DNA of 22,241 nt from Pseudomonadota bacterium (GCA_023390675.1 JAEWCK010000222.1:1-22241), one strand, 5' to 3'; positions 1 to 8,560 are shown, counted from the first letter of the stretch. Translations and numbers: made by a program. The notes: generated from the sequence alone by a model not told the origin.

Positions 1-81
1 GTCACCCCGGCGAAAGCCGGGGCCCAGAGTTTCTCTGCCGCGTCGCCCGCGACTCTGGATCCCGGCGTTCGCCGGGATGAC
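1..81. repeat. Intergenic palindromic repeat, sphingomonad type
   Basis: Two arms (1-30 and 51-81) each carry a CCGGCG..CGCCGG-type hairpin and are inverted copies of each other: the left reads GTCACCCCGGCGAAAGCCGG and the right ends CCGGCGTTCGCCGGGATGAC, with CCAGAGT and ACTCTGG as the inner ends. The whole folds as one long stem with a short loop. Such elements are common between genes in sphingomonads (recalled knowledge). It begins 3 bp beyond the phzF stop, so it may also act as that operon's terminator (inference). The window starts at its first base, so it may extend further left. Confidence 0.85.
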
Positions 82-83
82 GG

Positions 84-875
84 CTAAAGGCTGAAAACCC
101 CCTCGATCACCGTCACGCACTTGCCGCCGAGGATCGCTTGGTCCCCCGCGAGCCCGCACGCGACATGCCCGCCGCGCCGCGACGCCTGGAAAGCGCTGAA
201 CGTCTCGCGCCCCAGCCGCTTCGCCCAATAGGGCGTCAGCACCGAATGCGCCGATCCGGTCACCGGGTCCTCGTCGATCCCCGCGGCGGGGGCGAATACG
301 CGGCTGATCACGTCGGTCTCACGTCCGGGCGCGGTGACGATGTTGAGCGTGTCGCCGATCGCGGCGAGCGCGCGGAAATCGGGCTGCACCGCCAGCACGG
401 CCTCGGCGCTCTCCAGCACCACGAGGTCATAGCCCCCCGCATGCCGCATCACTTCGCCCTTCACGCCCAGCGCTTCGAGCAACCCCGGCACTTCCGTCGG
501 CTCGGGCGGATAGGCGGGCAGCGCCATCGCATAGCCGTCGCCGTCGCGGCGCACTTCGAGCACGCCCGCCTTGCGTGTCCGGAAGGTGACGCGGCCGCGC
601 CCCGGATCGGCGCGCAGCACGAAATGCCCGCTCGCCAGCGTCGCATGCCCGCACAGCGCCACCTCCACCGCAGGCGTGAACCAGCGCAGCTCGAAATCGG
701 CTTCCCCGCTCGCATCGGGGAGGAAGAAGGCAGTCTCGGCGAGGTTGTTCTCCTCGGCGATCGCCTGGAGCATCTCGTCCGCAAGCCAGGCGTCGAGCGG
801 CATCACCGCCGCCGGATTGCCGGTGAAGGGCCGGTCGGCGAACGCGTCGATCTGGGCGAACGGCAGCTGCATCAT
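84..875 (-). CDS. PhzF-family isomerase/epimerase-like protein
   Basis: 263-residue protein of the PhzF/diaminopimelate-epimerase-like fold, the usual length for the family. The N-terminal half has the family pattern IDAFADRPFTGNPAAV and NLAETAFF, whose Glu47 corresponds to the catalytic acid of PhzF. The second half has DEDPVTGSAH, the phosphate or substrate-binding loop typical of the family. Most members outside phenazine clusters have no known substrate, and nothing here suggests phenazine synthesis, so the reaction is unknown. The start is the first ATG of ATGATG, which overlaps the TGA of the upstream efflux gene by 4 bp and suggests translational coupling. Met2 at 872 is an alternative start. 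The palindromic repeat at 1-81 lies immediately downstream. Confidence 0.92.
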   Translation of the reverse strand: MMQLPFAQIDAFADRPFTGNPAAVMPLDAWLADEMLQAIAEENNLAETAFFLPDASGEADFELRWFTPAVEVALCGHATLASGHFVLRADPGRGRVTFRTRKAGVLEVRRDGDGYAMALPAYPPEPTEVPGLLEALGVKGEVMRHAGGYDLVVLESAEAVLAVQPDFRALAAIGDTLNIVTAPGRETDVISRVFAPAAGIDEDPVTGSAHSVLTPYWAKRLGRETFSAFQASRRGGHVACGLAGDQAILGGKCVTVIEGVFSL

Positions 876-1786
876 TCCTGCTCCTTGAGCAAATCGGTTT
901 CGGCCATCGGATTGTCGGGCTCGTCGACATGGCCCTCGGGGTCGACATGGATCAGGATCTCGGTGCCCGGAAACTCGGCCCCCAGCCGCGCCTCGAGCGC
1001 TTCCACGACATGATGCGCCTCGGCGATCGTCATCCCCGGGTCCATCGCGATGTGGAACTGGACGAAGTCGCGCATCCCGCTGCACCGCGTGCGCAGATCG
1101 TGCAGGCTCTTCAATTCGGGATGCCCCGCGGCGACCTCGACGAAGCGGCGGCGCTTCTCCTCGGGCCATTCCTTGTCCATCAACTGGTCGATCGCCGTCT
1201 CGCTCGCGCGCCATGCGCCGAACAGCAGCCAGAAAGCGATCGCGATCCCGAACAGCGCGTCCGCCCCGCGCAGGCCCGCATAGCTCTCCAGCACGAGCGC
1301 GAGGATCACCGAGGCGTTGAGCAGAAGGTCCGACGTGTAATGGATACGGTCGGTCCCGATCGCCACCGAATTGGTCTTCGCGATCACATGCGCCTGATAG
1401 CGCGTCAGCGCGAGCGTCACTGCCATCGCCACCAGCGACACGGCGATCCCCGATTCGGGCGCGGCGCTGCCCGCCCCCGCCTGAAGACGCTCGAACGCGC
1501 GCACGAGGATCGCCAGCCCCGATACGGCGATCACCACCACCTGGAACAATGCCGCGAGCGCCTCGGCCTTGCCGTGCCCGAAGCGATGCTCCGCGTCCGC
1601 CGGCTGCGCGGCCCAATGCACCCCGCCCAGCGTCACCAGCGAAGCGACGAGATCGAGCAGCGAATCGGCGAGGCTCGCGAGCACCGCGACCGATCCGGTC
1701 CGCCATGCCGCCCATGCCTTGAGGCCGCCGAGCAGAAGCGCCGCGGCGACGCTCGCCAGCGCGGCGCGGCGCGCGAGGTTGGTCAC
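872..1786 (-). CDS. fieF: Cation diffusion facilitator, FieF/YiiP type metal efflux pump
   Basis: 304-residue inner-membrane Zn/Fe/Cd-proton antiporter of the CDF family. All three metal sites of E. coli FieF can be placed with a constant offset of 4 residues. Site A is Asp41 and Asp45 in TM2 with His149 and Asp153 in TM5. Site B is Asp64, His67 and His71 in the loop PADAEHRFGHGKAE. The C-terminal cytoplasmic domain carries VQFHIAMD, AEAHHVVEAL and ILIHVDP, matching the dimer-interface metal site. The start is taken as GTG at 1786 because GTGA overlaps the pdxH stop by 4 bp and homology begins there. A longer reading frame to 1909 only adds shadow sequence inside pdxH. The gene is the middle one of a pdxH-fieF-phzF run. 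Metal specificity cannot be read from sequence. Confidence 0.93.
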   Translation of the reverse strand: MTNLARRAALASVAAALLLGGLKAWAAWRTGSVAVLASLADSLLDLVASLVTLGGVHWAAQPADAEHRFGHGKAEALAALFQVVVIAVSGLAILVRAFERLQAGAGSAAPESGIAVSLVAMAVTLALTRYQAHVIAKTNSVAIGTDRIHYTSDLLLNASVILALVLESYAGLRGADALFGIAIAFWLLFGAWRASETAIDQLMDKEWPEEKRRRFVEVAAGHPELKSLHDLRTRCSGMRDFVQFHIAMDPGMTIAEAHHVVEALEARLGAEFPGTEILIHVDPEGHVDEPDNPMAETDLLKEQE

Positions 1787-2361
1787 GGGTACAGCAATCC
1801 TTCGCTCCAGCCTTCGCCCGCGCGCACGAACAGCTGCCGCTCGTGGAGCCGGTGCGCGCGGTCCTGCCAGAATTCGATTTGTGTCGGCACGACTCGATAC
1901 CCGCCCCAATGCGGCGGCCGCGGCACGTCCTGCCCCGCGAAGCGCGCGCGCATCGCGTCGTAGCGCGCCTCGAAGGTCGCGCGCGCATCGAGCGGGCGCG
2001 ACTGGTCCGAAGCCCAGGCCCCAAGCTGCGAATCGCGGCTGCGCGATGCGAAATAGGCGTCGCTCACGGCGTCGGCGACTCGCTCGACCGCGCCTTCGAT
2101 CCGGATTTGCCGCCTGAGCGACTTCCAGTGGAACAGCAGCGCCGCCTTCGCGCCCGCGCCGAGTTCGCCCGCCTTGCGGCTCTCGCGATTGGTGTAGAAG
2201 ACGAAGCCCCCGGGTCCGTGCCCCTTCAGCAGCACCATCCGCGCCGAAGGCTGGCCGTCGGCGCTCACCGTCGCCAGCGTCATTGCATTGGGATCGTTGG
2301 GCTCGCTCGCCTGCGCTTCGGCGAACCAGTCGTTGAACAGCTGAAACGGATCGGTGGCCAT
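1783..2361 (-). CDS. pdxH: Pyridoxamine 5'-phosphate oxidase
   Basis: 192-residue FMN-dependent oxidase that makes pyridoxal 5'-phosphate from pyridoxine or pyridoxamine phosphate, the last step of vitamin B6 synthesis and salvage. Visible family signatures are ARMVLLKG and FVFYTNRESRKAGEL (FMN and substrate binding), ALLFHWKSLRRQIRIEG, and the C-terminal block RPPHWGGYRVVPTQIEFW followed by RLHERQLF and a terminal LLYP. It is slightly shorter than the E. coli enzyme at the N-terminus, as is common in alphaproteobacteria. ATG at 2361 is preceded by purine-rich GGAGG and AGAGG stretches. It is first in the minus-strand trio and divergent from ku across 92 bp. Its stop overlaps the GTG of fieF. 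Confidence 0.96.
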   Translation of the reverse strand: MATDPFQLFNDWFAEAQASEPNDPNAMTLATVSADGQPSARMVLLKGHGPGGFVFYTNRESRKAGELGAGAKAALLFHWKSLRRQIRIEGAVERVADAVSDAYFASRSRDSQLGAWASDQSRPLDARATFEARYDAMRARFAGQDVPRPPHWGGYRVVPTQIEFWQDRAHRLHERQLFVRAGEGWSEGLLYP

Positions 2362-2453
2362 CTCCGCGCCTCTACGCCGCCTCCAAAAGAGTGTCGAGGA
2401 ACGACTCCTTCGCTTGCACATTGAATCGGTTTCGCAACGAGGGAGCAGGCGCA

Positions 2454-3323
2454 ATGGCCGCACGGGCCTATTGGCAGGGACAGATCAGGCTGGCGCTGGT
2501 CTCGATTCCGGTCGAGATCTACACCGCGACCAAATCGGGCGCGCAAATCAGCTTCCACCAGATCCACGAGCCTTCGGGCAAGCGTATCAAGTACGAGAAG
2601 GTCGCCCCCGGCGTCGGCCCGGTCGATCCCGAGGAGATCGTCAAGGGCTTCGAATATGAGAAGGGCGAGTACGTCCTGCTCGAGCAGGACGAGATCGACG
2701 CGGTGAAGCTCGAATCGAAGAAGACGCTCGAGCTGACGCAATTCGTCGATCAGGACGAGATCGACGTGCTCTATTACGAGCGCCCCTATTTCGTCGTGCC
2801 GGCGGACGATCTCGCCGAGGAGGCGTTCATCGTGCTCCGCGAGGCGCTCAAGCGCACCCGCAAGGTGGGCTTGGGCCAGCTGGCGCTGCGCGGCCGCGAG
2901 TATGTCGTGAGCCTGAAGCCGTGCGGCCGGGGCATGGTGCTCGAGACGCTCCGCTACGCCGACGAAGTCAACAAGGCGCAGGGCTATTTCCGCGACATCC
3001 CGGACAGCGCGCCCGATCCCGAATTGCTCGGTCTGGCGGAGACGCTGATCGAGAAGAAGGTCGCCAAGTTCGATCCCAAGGAATTCCACGACCGCTACGT
3101 CGATGCCTTGAAGGACCTGATCGAGCGCAAGAAGAAGTCGAAGGGCCGCAAGATCATCGAGGAGAAGGACGACGAAGGCGGCGGCCGCGGCTCGAACGTC
3201 GTCGATCTGATGGCGGCGCTCAAGAAATCGCTCGAAAAGCCCACGGCGAAATCGAGCAGCGCGGTGAAGACCAAGCCGGTCAAGGCCGCGCCGAGGAAGG
3301 CGGCAGCGAGGAAGCGCGCATGA
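2454..3323 (+). CDS. ku: Non-homologous end-joining protein Ku
   Basis: 289-residue bacterial Ku, the homodimeric ring that binds DNA double-strand ends and recruits LigD. The Ku core runs from about residue 3 to 250: WQGQIRLALVSIPVEIYTAT at the N-terminus, then the bridge-region pattern ISFHQIHEPSGKRIKYEKVA and the central block YYERPYFVVPADDLAEEAF. The last 60 residues are a Lys/Ala/Arg-rich tail (ending in PRKAAARKRA), typical of the DNA-binding and LigD-stimulating extension of bacterial Ku. ATG at 2454 was chosen because the Ku domain starts immediately after it and GAGGGAG lies upstream; the frame is open further back but without homology. ligD follows on the same strand after 112 bp that hold a hairpin repeat. 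Confidence 0.97.
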   Translation: MAARAYWQGQIRLALVSIPVEIYTATKSGAQISFHQIHEPSGKRIKYEKVAPGVGPVDPEEIVKGFEYEKGEYVLLEQDEIDAVKLESKKTLELTQFVDQDEIDVLYYERPYFVVPADDLAEEAFIVLREALKRTRKVGLGQLALRGREYVVSLKPCGRGMVLETLRYADEVNKAQGYFRDIPDSAPDPELLGLAETLIEKKVAKFDPKEFHDRYVDALKDLIERKKKSKGRKIIEEKDDEGGGRGSNVVDLMAALKKSLEKPTAKSSSAVKTKPVKAAPRKAAARKRA

Positions 3324-3337
3324 AGGCCTTGCAAGTG

Positions 3338-3432
3338 CCCCTCCCGCTCGCGGGAGGGGTTGGGGGAGGGCCTGTCCCTCTCGGATGCGGCTCGCGGACA
3401 AGCCATCCGACCCCTCCCGCAAGCGGGAGGGG
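3338..3432. repeat. Paired-hairpin repeat element between ku and ligD
   Basis: Two near-identical 22-bp hairpins bracket a roughly 50-bp core: CCCCTCCCGCTCGCGGGAGGGG (arms at 3338-3345 and 3352-3359) and its sister at 3411-3432 with an AA in the loop. The core includes a G-run (GGTTGGGGGAGGG). This layout resembles a dispersed intergenic repeat common in sphingomonad genomes (recalled, not searched). The right arm ends 3 bp before the ligD start, and its GGGAGGGGAGG tract is the only evident Shine-Dalgarno sequence for ligD. Confidence 0.8.
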
Positions 3433-3435
3433 AGG

Positions 3436-5925
3436 ATGAAGTCCGATCCCCTCGCCAAATACAACGCCAAGCGCGATTTCGCGCTGACCGAGGAGCCCGA
3501 GGGCAAGATCGCTCCCGGCCGCGGCAATCGCTTCATGGTCCAGAAGCACGATGCCACGCGGCTCCACTGGGACTTCCGCCTCGAAGTCGACGGCGTGCTC
3601 AAGAGCTGGGCGGTCACTCGCGGCCCCAGCCTCGATCCCGACGAGAAGCGCCTCGCGGTGCGCACCGAGGATCATCCGCTCTCCTATGCCGATTTCGAAG
3701 GCACGATCCCCAAGGGCCAATATGGCGGCGGCACGGTGATGCTGTGGGACGACGGCGCATGGGAGCCGGTCGAAGGCAAGTCGGCAAAGGACCTCGAAAA
3801 GGGCCATCTCCACTTCCGCCTCGACGGCCACCGGATGAAGGGCGAATGGCTGCTCATCCGCCTCAAGCCGCGCGGCAAGGAGCGAAACGAGAACTGGTTG
3901 CTCAGGAAGCTCGACGACGAATATGCCGGCGCGACCGATTTCCTCGTCGAGACCGGCCTCACCAGCATCAAGACCGGCCGCAACATGCAGGAGATCGCCG
4001 AGGGCAAGAAGGCGCCCGAGCTCCCGACGTGGCGCCGCGCGGGCAAGGGCGCGCCCGTCAGGAACGGCGTTGTCGTGCCGGTCCCGCAAAAGGGCAAGGG
4101 CGCGCGCAAGGCGAGCGGCAAGCAGCCGGCCTTCCGCGAACCCCAGCTCGCCACGCTCGTCGACAGCGTCCCCGCGGGCAACGACTGGATCCACGAAGTC
4201 AAGTACGACGGCTATCGCGCGTTGCTCAGCATCGGCGCAAAGGGCCCGCGCATCTACACGCGCAGCGGGCTCGACTGGACCGACAAGTTCCCCGGCATCG
4301 CCGAAGCCGCGAAGGCGATTCCCGGCCCGGCCCTGCTCGATGGCGAGATCGTCGCCTTTCGCGACGGCAAGCCCGATTTCTCGACGCTTCAGGAAGCGAT
4401 CTCGGCGGGCGGAAACGGGCTGACGCTCTTCGCGTTCGACTTGCTCGAGCAGGATGGCGAGGATCTCGCGAAGCTCCAGCAGATCCAGCGCAAGGAGCGC
4501 CTCCGCATCCTGCTCGAGGGGGTCGACGACGATCGCATCCGCTTCTCCGAGCATATCGTCGGCAACGGCGAGAAGCTGTTCGATACGATGTGCAAGGAAG
4601 GTTATGAGGGCATCGTCGCCAAGCGCGCCGACGCGCCCTATCGCGGCACGCGCACCAAGTCCTGGCTCAAGGTCAAGTGCATCCGCCGCCAGGAATTCGT
4701 CATCATCGGCTGGACCGCGTCGAGCGCGAGGGGCCGCGGCTTCCGCTCGCTGCTCCTCGCGGTCAATGGCGAGGACGGGCTCGTCTATGCCGGCAAGGTC
4801 GGGACCGGCTTCAACCAGCAGACCTTGTTCGACTTGCGCGAGCGGTTCGACAAGATCCCGGCCGACAAGCCCGCCGCCAAAGTCCCGCGCCCCGAGGCGC
4901 GCGGCGCGCACTGGATCGAGCCGAAGCTCGTGGCGGAGGTCGCCTTCACCGAATTCACAGCCGAGAATGTCGTCCGCCACGGCAGCTTCATTGCGCTCCG
5001 CGAGGACAAGAAGCCGAAGGACGTGGTGGCGGAGAAGCCCGCAGAGCTTCCCGAAGCCAAAGGCAGCACCATCAAGATCAGCAACCGCGACCGCGTGATC
5101 TTCCCCGGCGAGGGCCTCACCAAGGGCATGCTCGCCGATTATTACGCTGCGGTCGCGCCCAATCTGTTGCGCTGGGTCGCCAATCGCCCGATCAGCCTCG
5201 TCCGCTGCCCGCAGGGCCGGGCCAAGCACTGCTTTTTCCAGAAGCACGACGCGGGCAGCTTCGGCGATCACGTCAAGCATGTCGAAGTGCGCGAGAAGAA
5301 CGGCACCTCGCAGCCTTATCTCTATGTCGACGACGTGGATGGCGTGCTCACCTGCGTCCAGATGGGCACGATCGAGTTCCACGGCTGGGGCAGCCTCGTC
5401 GCCGACATCGAGAAGCCCGATCGCCTCGTCTTCGATCTCGATCCCGACGAGGGACTCGATTTCGAGAACGTCAAGAAGGCCGCGTTCGACCTGAAGGGCC
5501 ACCTCGCGGACATCGGCCTCACCAGCTGGCCGCTTCTCTCGGGCGGCAAGGGCGTCCACGTCGTCGTCCCGCTCGTCCCCCGCGCCGAATGGCCCGAGGC
5601 CAGGAGCTTCTGCGAGCGCTTCGCCCGCGCGCTGGCGCAGGCCGAGCCCGATCGCTTCACCGCCAACCTCAAGAAGGCCAATCGCGTCGGCAAGATCTTC
5701 ATCGACTATCTGCGCAACCAGCGCGGCGCCACCGCGGTGCTCCCTTATGTCGCCCGCGCGCGCGAGCACGCCCCCGTCGCCGCCCCCGTCACCTGGACCG
5801 AGCTGCGCGATATCGACACGCCGAAGCGCTGGACGATCCGCGACGCCGACGAGCTCAACGAACGCGCCGCCAGCCGCGCGCTGCAGGGCTGGGGCGAGGG
5901 CGGGCAGGCGCTCCCCGATCTCTAG
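3436..5925 (+). CDS. ligD: Multifunctional ATP-dependent DNA ligase LigD
   Basis: 829-residue three-domain end-joining enzyme in Pseudomonas-type order. Residues about 1-180 are the 3'-phosphoesterase: KHDATRLHWDFRLEVDG gives His38, His44 and Asp46, with a second block EDHPLSYADFEGTIPKGQYG. Residues about 200-520 are the ATP-dependent ligase: Lys256 in EVKYDGYRAL is the adenylated lysine, followed by LLDGEIVAF, GYEGIVAKR and SWLKVKC. Residues about 540-829 are the archaeo-eukaryotic primase-type polymerase, with the metal-binding pair Asp667 and Asp669 in VFDLDPDE and SGGKGVHVVVPL. All key residues appear intact. It fills, trims and seals breaks bound by the adjacent Ku. ATG at 3436 was chosen because homology begins there and a strong purine tract, supplied by the repeat, precedes it. 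Confidence 0.97.
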   Translation: MKSDPLAKYNAKRDFALTEEPEGKIAPGRGNRFMVQKHDATRLHWDFRLEVDGVLKSWAVTRGPSLDPDEKRLAVRTEDHPLSYADFEGTIPKGQYGGGTVMLWDDGAWEPVEGKSAKDLEKGHLHFRLDGHRMKGEWLLIRLKPRGKERNENWLLRKLDDEYAGATDFLVETGLTSIKTGRNMQEIAEGKKAPELPTWRRAGKGAPVRNGVVVPVPQKGKGARKASGKQPAFREPQLATLVDSVPAGNDWIHEVKYDGYRALLSIGAKGPRIYTRSGLDWTDKFPGIAEAAKAIPGPALLDGEIVAFRDGKPDFSTLQEAISAGGNGLTLFAFDLLEQDGEDLAKLQQIQRKERLRILLEGVDDDRIRFSEHIVGNGEKLFDTMCKEGYEGIVAKRADAPYRGTRTKSWLKVKCIRRQEFVIIGWTASSARGRGFRSLLLAVNGEDGLVYAGKVGTGFNQQTLFDLRERFDKIPADKPAAKVPRPEARGAHWIEPKLVAEVAFTEFTAENVVRHGSFIALREDKKPKDVVAEKPAELPEAKGSTIKISNRDRVIFPGEGLTKGMLADYYAAVAPNLLRWVANRPISLVRCPQGRAKHCFFQKHDAGSFGDHVKHVEVREKNGTSQPYLYVDDVDGVLTCVQMGTIEFHGWGSLVADIEKPDRLVFDLDPDEGLDFENVKKAAFDLKGHLADIGLTSWPLLSGGKGVHVVVPLVPRAEWPEARSFCERFARALAQAEPDRFTANLKKANRVGKIFIDYLRNQRGATAVLPYVARAREHAPVAAPVTWTELRDIDTPKRWTIRDADELNERAASRALQGWGEGGQALPDL

Positions 5926-6007
5926 CGATGCGCCGCCCGCAGCGCGAAGGAGGCGGTTCGCTGCACAAGGGGATTAACTTCCTCGAATGGAAGGATATGC
6001 TGCCGCC

Positions 6008-7663
6008 ATGAGCCGCCCTCCCGCCCCCGCGCCGCTTCCCTCCGGCACCGTCTCGCGCCGCACCGCGCTCGCGATGCTCTCCTCCTCCGCGGTCCTCGCC
6101 GCATGCAGCAGCGGCGGGGGCGGCGGCGGCGGATCGCCCGCGCCCACGCCCACGCCGGGCCCCAGCCCCTCGCCCAGTCCCACGACCACCCCGACGCCCA
6201 CCCCCGCCGTCGGCCCCGCCTGGTTCGGCTATGGCCGCGACGCGCAGCACACCGGGGTCAGCGCCGCCGCGTCGCAGGATCTTGTGCGCATCGCCTGGTC
6301 CTCCCCGGTCGACCTCGCCCCGCAATACACCCAGTCCGGCGGGCTCCTCACGCATTACGGCTCGCCCGCGGTGACCACGCGCAACACCGTGGTGATCCCG
6401 GTCAAGACGCTCGCCAATGGCGGCTACCGTATCGAGGGCCGCGCGGGCGCCACCGGCGCGCTGCTCTGGACCGTGCTCAGCGACTATGTCACGCCCCCGC
6501 ACAACTGGCTGCCGCCGTTCAACGTGCTGCTCACCGCGCAGGGCCGCGTCTATGCCCCCGGCTCGGGCGGCAAGCTCACCGTCCGCGACGATGCCGACGC
6601 CGCCACCGCCACGCTCGCCACCCACGTCTTTTACGGCGCCGCCACCTACAACGCCAACGTCGCCACGTTCGACGCGCGCGTGTTCATCAACACGCCGCTC
6701 ACTGCCGATGCCGCGGGCAACATCTTTTTCGGCTTCCAGGTGACCGGGGCCAACCCGGCGGGGCTGGTCGGCGGCATCGCCCGCGTCGCGCCTGACGGCA
6801 CCGGAACCTGGGTCAGCGCCGCCACCGCGGCCAACGTCGCCGGCATCGCAAAGCCCGCGATGAACTGCGCCCCCGCGCTCTCGCCCGACGGCAACACGGT
6901 CTATATCGCGGTCAACACCGCCGCGGCCCCCGGCGTGATCCAGACCGGCTATCTCCTCGCGCTCGACAGCACCACGCTCGCCACCCGCGCCCGCGTCGCG
7001 CTCATCGACCCCAATCTTCACGCCCCCGCGCGCGTCAGCGACGACGCCACCTCGTCGCCCGTGGTCGCCCCCGACGGCCGCGTCTTCTACGGCGTGCTCG
7101 AGGCGCAGAACGGCACGCACAATGCGCGCGGCTGGCTGCTCCAGTTCGATGCCCTGCTCAACGCCGCCGGCGTGCCCGGCAGCTTCGGCTGGGACGTCTC
7201 GCCCAGCATCATCCCCGCCGCGATGGTCCCCTCCTACACCGGCGGCTCGACCTATCTGCTCGCGCAGAAATACAACAATTATTACGGCGCAGGCTCGGGC
7301 GACGGGCTCAATCGCCTCGCCGTGCTCGATCCCAAGGCGAGCCAGGCCGATTTCATCCTGCCCTCGGTGCAGGTGATGCGCGAGGTCCTGACGATCCTCG
7401 GCCCCACCCCCGACTGGGTCTCCCCCGATTCGCGCCGCGAATGGTGCATCAACACCATGGCTGCCGACCCGGCGCGGGGCTCGATCCTCGCCAACAACGA
7501 GGACGGCGTGCTCTACCGCTGGGACCTGACGACCAACACCCTCACCCAGAACGTCCGCCTCAACTCGGGGCTGGGGCAGGCGTACACGCCGACATTGGTG
7601 GGCGCGGACGGCGCGGTCTATGCGATCAGCAACGCGATCCTGTATTCGATCCGGGGGAGTTAG
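6008..7663 (+). CDS. Putative Tat-exported lipoprotein with beta-propeller-like body
   Basis: 551 residues from ATG 6008; an in-frame ATG at 5987 would add seven residues, and GGAAGGA between them could serve the later start. The N-terminus carries a twin-arginine motif, SRRTALAML (Arg17-Arg18), then a short hydrophobic stretch and a lipobox, VLAAC, with Cys33 as the lipidated residue. A Gly run and a Pro/Thr/Ser linker (about residues 36-70) tether the body. The body has recurring short strands with Asp-Gly turns (SPAVTTRNTVVIPV, ALSPDGNTVYIAV, PVVAPDGRVFYGV, TPTLVGADGAVYAI) and WFGYGRDAQHTGVS at its start, as in PQQ-binding-like and other beta-propellers. No catalytic residues are recognised and the function is unknown. 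It follows ligD by 82 bp with no clear terminator between, so shared transcription is possible. Confidence 0.85.
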   Translation: MSRPPAPAPLPSGTVSRRTALAMLSSSAVLAACSSGGGGGGGSPAPTPTPGPSPSPSPTTTPTPTPAVGPAWFGYGRDAQHTGVSAAASQDLVRIAWSSPVDLAPQYTQSGGLLTHYGSPAVTTRNTVVIPVKTLANGGYRIEGRAGATGALLWTVLSDYVTPPHNWLPPFNVLLTAQGRVYAPGSGGKLTVRDDADAATATLATHVFYGAATYNANVATFDARVFINTPLTADAAGNIFFGFQVTGANPAGLVGGIARVAPDGTGTWVSAATAANVAGIAKPAMNCAPALSPDGNTVYIAVNTAAAPGVIQTGYLLALDSTTLATRARVALIDPNLHAPARVSDDATSSPVVAPDGRVFYGVLEAQNGTHNARGWLLQFDALLNAAGVPGSFGWDVSPSIIPAAMVPSYTGGSTYLLAQKYNNYYGAGSGDGLNRLAVLDPKASQADFILPSVQVMREVLTILGPTPDWVSPDSRREWCINTMAADPARGSILANNEDGVLYRWDLTTNTLTQNVRLNSGLGQAYTPTLVGADGAVYAISNAILYSIRGS

Positions 7664-7921
7664 GTTCTGTATCGTCCTCCGACCGGCGGATCATGATATC
7701 GGCCTACGAATCGCAGGCATTCCTTCGCGGCGAGTTCTGGGCCGCTAGCGGAATGTCAGCTTCAGTTTCCCAAGCAGGAAAAGCGGTCGGCCCTTCGGAC
7801 CCCATCTGCAGCCGCTAAGACCCAGCTGCGAACGTTTAGTCGAGAGCTTCCTTCTCGCCCTAGGCCCCGATCAACAGACAAGTGTCTAATCCTGCGCTGC
7901 AGCCCGGTGGCATACCGGCGC
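7664..7921. other. Non-coding stretch with no assigned function
   Basis: 258 bp between the convergent ends of the lipoprotein gene and the cupin-like gene. No reading frame here resembles a protein, and codon-position GC bias is weak. The only structure seen is a small palindrome AGACA-AG-TGTCT at 7876-7887. There is no clear terminator. It may be decayed DNA at the left edge of the accessory segment. Confidence 0.5.
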
Positions 7922-8560
7922 TCAGGGTTTACACTGATCGCCGCATCTCGCCGCCGGATAGTTGAGACGAAGCCGTGCGCGTTCGGCATGCAGCAACGCG
8001 ATCGACGCATCGCGCAATGCCGAGGGCACCGCGATCCTCCGCCGGCGGTCGAGCGACAGATCCTCGGTGATGGCGATTTGCGCGGGCGCCTCGAGGCTCG
8101 GCGAGCGACGGACCAGAGTCACAGCGATGTCGGACAAGCATTCGCTCGAATGGAAGGCTCCCGCCGCGATGAAATAGCTCTGACCTGCAAGATGGGTCTC
8201 GGGCGCCTCCGCCTCGAACGCGCTCGGCCCCATCGGGAAATAGCGCCGGACGCTCCGCGCATCTTTGCGCACCGCGACAATCGCCACGGGCGTGCCGCTG
8301 GCCCCGGCCGGGCGCCACAGGGTATTGGCGAGCGCGCCCCCCAGAATGGTCGAGCGAAGGTCGCCGCTATGGCTGTGCGGGATTTCCGGGCGCAGCCGCT
8401 CGCGCTCCCAAAGGTGCAGCCGCGAATAGCCGCCGGCCGGACTGGGGGTTTGCGCGAGGATCAGGAACCCGAGCGGATGCAGCATCGCGAGCCTTGTCGC
8501 CTCAAGCACCCCGATCGCTTCGTCGAACGCGCAGCGGAGCGCGGCGTCGGCGTCAAGCAT
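7922..8560 (-). CDS. Cupin-like protein of unknown function
   Basis: 212-residue soluble protein with a double-stranded beta-helix (cupin) look. The first motif is around SRLHLWERE..IPHSHSGD, with His62 and His64 as possible metal ligands followed by STILGGALANTLW. The second is AAGAFHSSE with His137, then DIAVTLVRR. This spacing resembles cysteine-dioxygenase-like cupins, but the sequence is too divergent to name a reaction and metal binding is an inference. The start at 8560 lies inside the end of the upstream membrane-protein gene, giving an 8-bp overlap (ATGCTTGA). The two are therefore almost certainly co-translated and probably work together. A possible longer start at 8590 would overlap more and has no supporting homology. 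No export signal is seen. Confidence 0.8.
   Translation of the reverse strand: MLDADAALRCAFDEAIGVLEATRLAMLHPLGFLILAQTPSPAGGYSRLHLWERERLRPEIPHSHSGDLRSTILGGALANTLWRPAGASGTPVAIVAVRKDARSVRRYFPMGPSAFEAEAPETHLAGQSYFIAAGAFHSSECLSDIAVTLVRRSPSLEAPAQIAITEDLSLDRRRRIAVPSALRDASIALLHAERARLRLNYPAARCGDQCKP

Noticed and set aside
2398..2431. GGAAC followed by CGGTT upstream of ku as an EcfG promoter
   Set aside because: The spacer is 24 bases instead of 16-17 and the -10 part is interrupted.
3338..3432. CRISPR-like repeat/spacer/repeat
   Set aside because: Only two copies, each an internal hairpin, and no cas genes in the window; it is an intergenic palindromic element.
3280..5769. 829-codon open frame antisense to ligD
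   Set aside because: It mirrors the third-position GC bias of ligD; the translation is Arg/Ala/Leu/Glu-rich with no family resemblance.
6100..6215. GC-rich simple repeats (Gly run, Pro/Thr run) as a possible DNA element
   Set aside because: Explained by the Gly and Pro/Thr linker of the lipoprotein.
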